A DNA stretch of 33,181 nt from an uncultured Paraprevotella sp. (GTDB lineage Bacteria; Bacteroidota; Bacteroidia; Bacteroidales; Bacteroidaceae): contig URKA01000037.1 in NCBI GenBank assembly GCA_900548345.1, positions 1-33,181 of the forward strand, given 5' to 3'. Below the pieces are notes generated by a model, which was not told the origin of the DNA, ran no database searches, and saw only the letters and a program-made list of their open reading frames with translations. Numbering within the stretch: the stretch's first letter is position 1; each line of letters starts with the position of its first letter. The position numbers and the translations under genes are program-made. Below, piece by piece: positions 32,218 through 33,181 of this stretch.

Positions 32218-32886
32218 GTACGCTCGGCATGAGCATTGTCTAACGGGTGCAAGTCCCTAAGCCACCCTAATAGCGGGAAGGCTATAGCCCAAGGCAAGGG
32301 TGTCCATCGCGAGGTGGAATCTGAAGGAAGCCGGCGGCAAACATCTGGCCCAACGAACAGAAACTTCATACAAGGCATCTGACCGTGGATGAGATTGCTA
32401 AACAAATCAAAGTCCCATAGCTATTCGGAACGGTTGGTGTAAATGAAGTGGGGATAAGATGGAAAGACAATGCCCTTATCCGAGGAGGTCTCACGGACGC
32501 ATGAGTGAAGATGTATTCATTCGATGTACCATGACGGAGTAACGCTTGCCGTGAGAAGTCAGCAGAAGCCATAGTACCTAAGGCACGTGTGCCTACGGGG
32601 AAGGGCAGAATCGGGCAGTGCAAAGTAAATGACTGCTACCCTAAGACTCTTTTGTAGTCAGATGTCCGAAAGGAGCTCTCTATTCAGACGATAGGACGGA
32701 ATCCGACAATAGAATAGAAGTGATGTCAGTCAAGGGGATGGCTGAAAACAACTTGTTACACATCGTGAGATGGAAAAGCCCGAAACCGCCGTATGCCGAA
32801 CGGCACGTACGGTGGTGTGGGAGGTCGGTAAATGTGAAAGTAGGAGGCAAATGCCTTTTATGATTAGCATTTACCTCCTACCCGAT
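32218..32886 (+). ncRNA. Group II intron RNA without intron-encoded protein
   Basis: The 5' end GTACGCTCGGCATGAGC, close to the GTGCG-type start of Bacteroides group II introns, is followed by typical domain I blocks: GGGTGCAAGTCCCTAAGCC, AAGGCAAGGGTGTCCATCGC and GAAGCCGGCGGCAAACATC. Domain V is at about 32785-32816: ACCGCCGTA pairs with TACGGTGGT (one G-T pair), with the distal stem GCC-GAAC-GGC. Domain VI follows as GTAGGAGGCAAATGC pairing with GCATTTACCTCCTAC (one C-A mismatch), and the intron would end at CCTACCCGAT. The total is about 669 nt. No reverse transcriptase/maturase frame lies between the domains; the domain IV region is only some tens of bases. Splicing or mobility would need a maturase supplied from elsewhere. 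The ends are assigned by pattern and may be off by a base or two. Confidence 0.8.
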
Positions 32887-32896
32887 TGGTAGTCAT

Positions 32897-33181
32897 CTAT
32901 TTTGATATTGGATCAGCGCAATACTCCTTGCGTTTGCATTTCTTGCACATATTACCAATCCAAACTTCATCGAATTGATTCATTGCTGCTTCAACAAGTT
33001 CTGGGTCATCTGTGATGATTCCGGCTTCAAAATTTCTTGTTGTATCTGCTTTCATTCCAATACCTGCACCAGTCAAGTTAGCACTCCCTATATGGGGGCG
33101 TCAGCTGAACTGTGTCAAGGCTGTTAGCTAAATGGGAATTTACAATTCTGATATACTTCAGATGTAGGTTGCCGTTTCTAA
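32897..33181 (-). pseudogene. Phospholipase-D-like protein, C-terminal part, frameshifted
   Basis: The frame 33100-32897 (minus strand) encodes GSANLTGAGIGMKADTTRNF, EAGIITDDPELVEAAMNQFD and a Cys-rich end CKKCKRKEYCADPI before the stop. GSANLTGAG with NFEAGI is the hallmark of the second active-site region of the PLD/HKD nuclease-phosphodiesterase superfamily. Upstream this frame meets a stop at 33101-33103. A different frame, open from the window edge, reads HLKYIRIVNSHLANSLDTVQ and LTPPY and would join IGSANLT after a one-base change near 33088-33092. The gene is therefore probably broken, and the rest lies beyond the window. It faces the mob operon across the intron. Confidence 0.65.

Noticed and set aside
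32366..32623. 85-aa minus-strand frame
   Set aside because: It lies inside the group II intron RNA, antisense to conserved intron domains, with no protein-like features.

Overview
The window looks like accessory DNA from a gut-type Bacteroidales (Bacteroides, Parabacteroides or Prevotella relative). The evidence is promoters of the TAnnTTTG type, signal peptides ending in Ala-Gln, a TraG/TraJ-type conjugation operon, DUF4099/DUF3945 and ArdC-like proteins, an RteC-like regulator, and Bacteroides-style mobilization genes. No rRNA, tRNA or CRISPR was seen.

Layout. (1) Positions 1-13096, minus strand: one compact operon of an integrative conjugative element (ICE). From its promoter at about 13155-13128 it runs DUF4099/DUF3945 protein, 74-aa protein, 539-aa protein, TOPRIM primase-like protein, PH-domain membrane protein, two paralogous secreted proteins, a membrane protein, a degenerate M23 protein with a frameshifted tail, a 610-aa protein, an ArdC-like protein, a muramidase-plus-M23 cell-wall hydrolase, and a membrane protein cut by the window edge. 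(2) 13097-13994: a divergent control region with four CATACT repeats, then a plus-strand secreted M23 peptidase. (3) 13995-20735: a cargo or replacement block with a cluster of RNA hairpins, a helix-turn-helix protein, an RteC-like regulator split by an A8 tract, an outer-membrane beta-barrel receptor behind a leader-peptide/attenuator region, and a set of small genes of unknown function. (4) 20735-27366, plus strand: the remaining transfer operon. It holds a TraG ATPase missing everything up to and including Walker A, an 841-aa secreted protein, two further small secreted proteins, a 133-aa protein and a TraJ-like membrane protein that ends abruptly. (5) About 27366 to beyond the intron, plus strand: a mobilizable element inserted in traJ, with TTGTTACG repeats at its end, a helix-turn-helix (excisionase-like) gene, two small genes, a probable oriT region, a MobC-like protein, a relaxase and a membrane-anchored protein. 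(6) 32218-32886: a group II intron RNA with no reverse transcriptase, directly after a terminator-like hairpin. (7) 32897-33181: the C-terminus of a phospholipase-D-like gene on the minus strand, with a frameshift.

How the parts fit. Both arms of the ICE encode secreted proteins with the same signal-peptide style and the same C-terminal Arg-Trp motif, so they most likely belong to one transfer apparatus. That apparatus is broken here: the early tra genes and half of traG are gone, and traJ is interrupted. The inserted mobilizable element keeps intact mobilization genes and would need another element's mating apparatus. The most interesting points are the A AAA AAC slippery site joining two reading frames, the leader-peptide attenuator before the receptor gene, the 54-bp-spaced repeats in the divergent promoter, the Arg-Trp protein family and the ORF-less intron.
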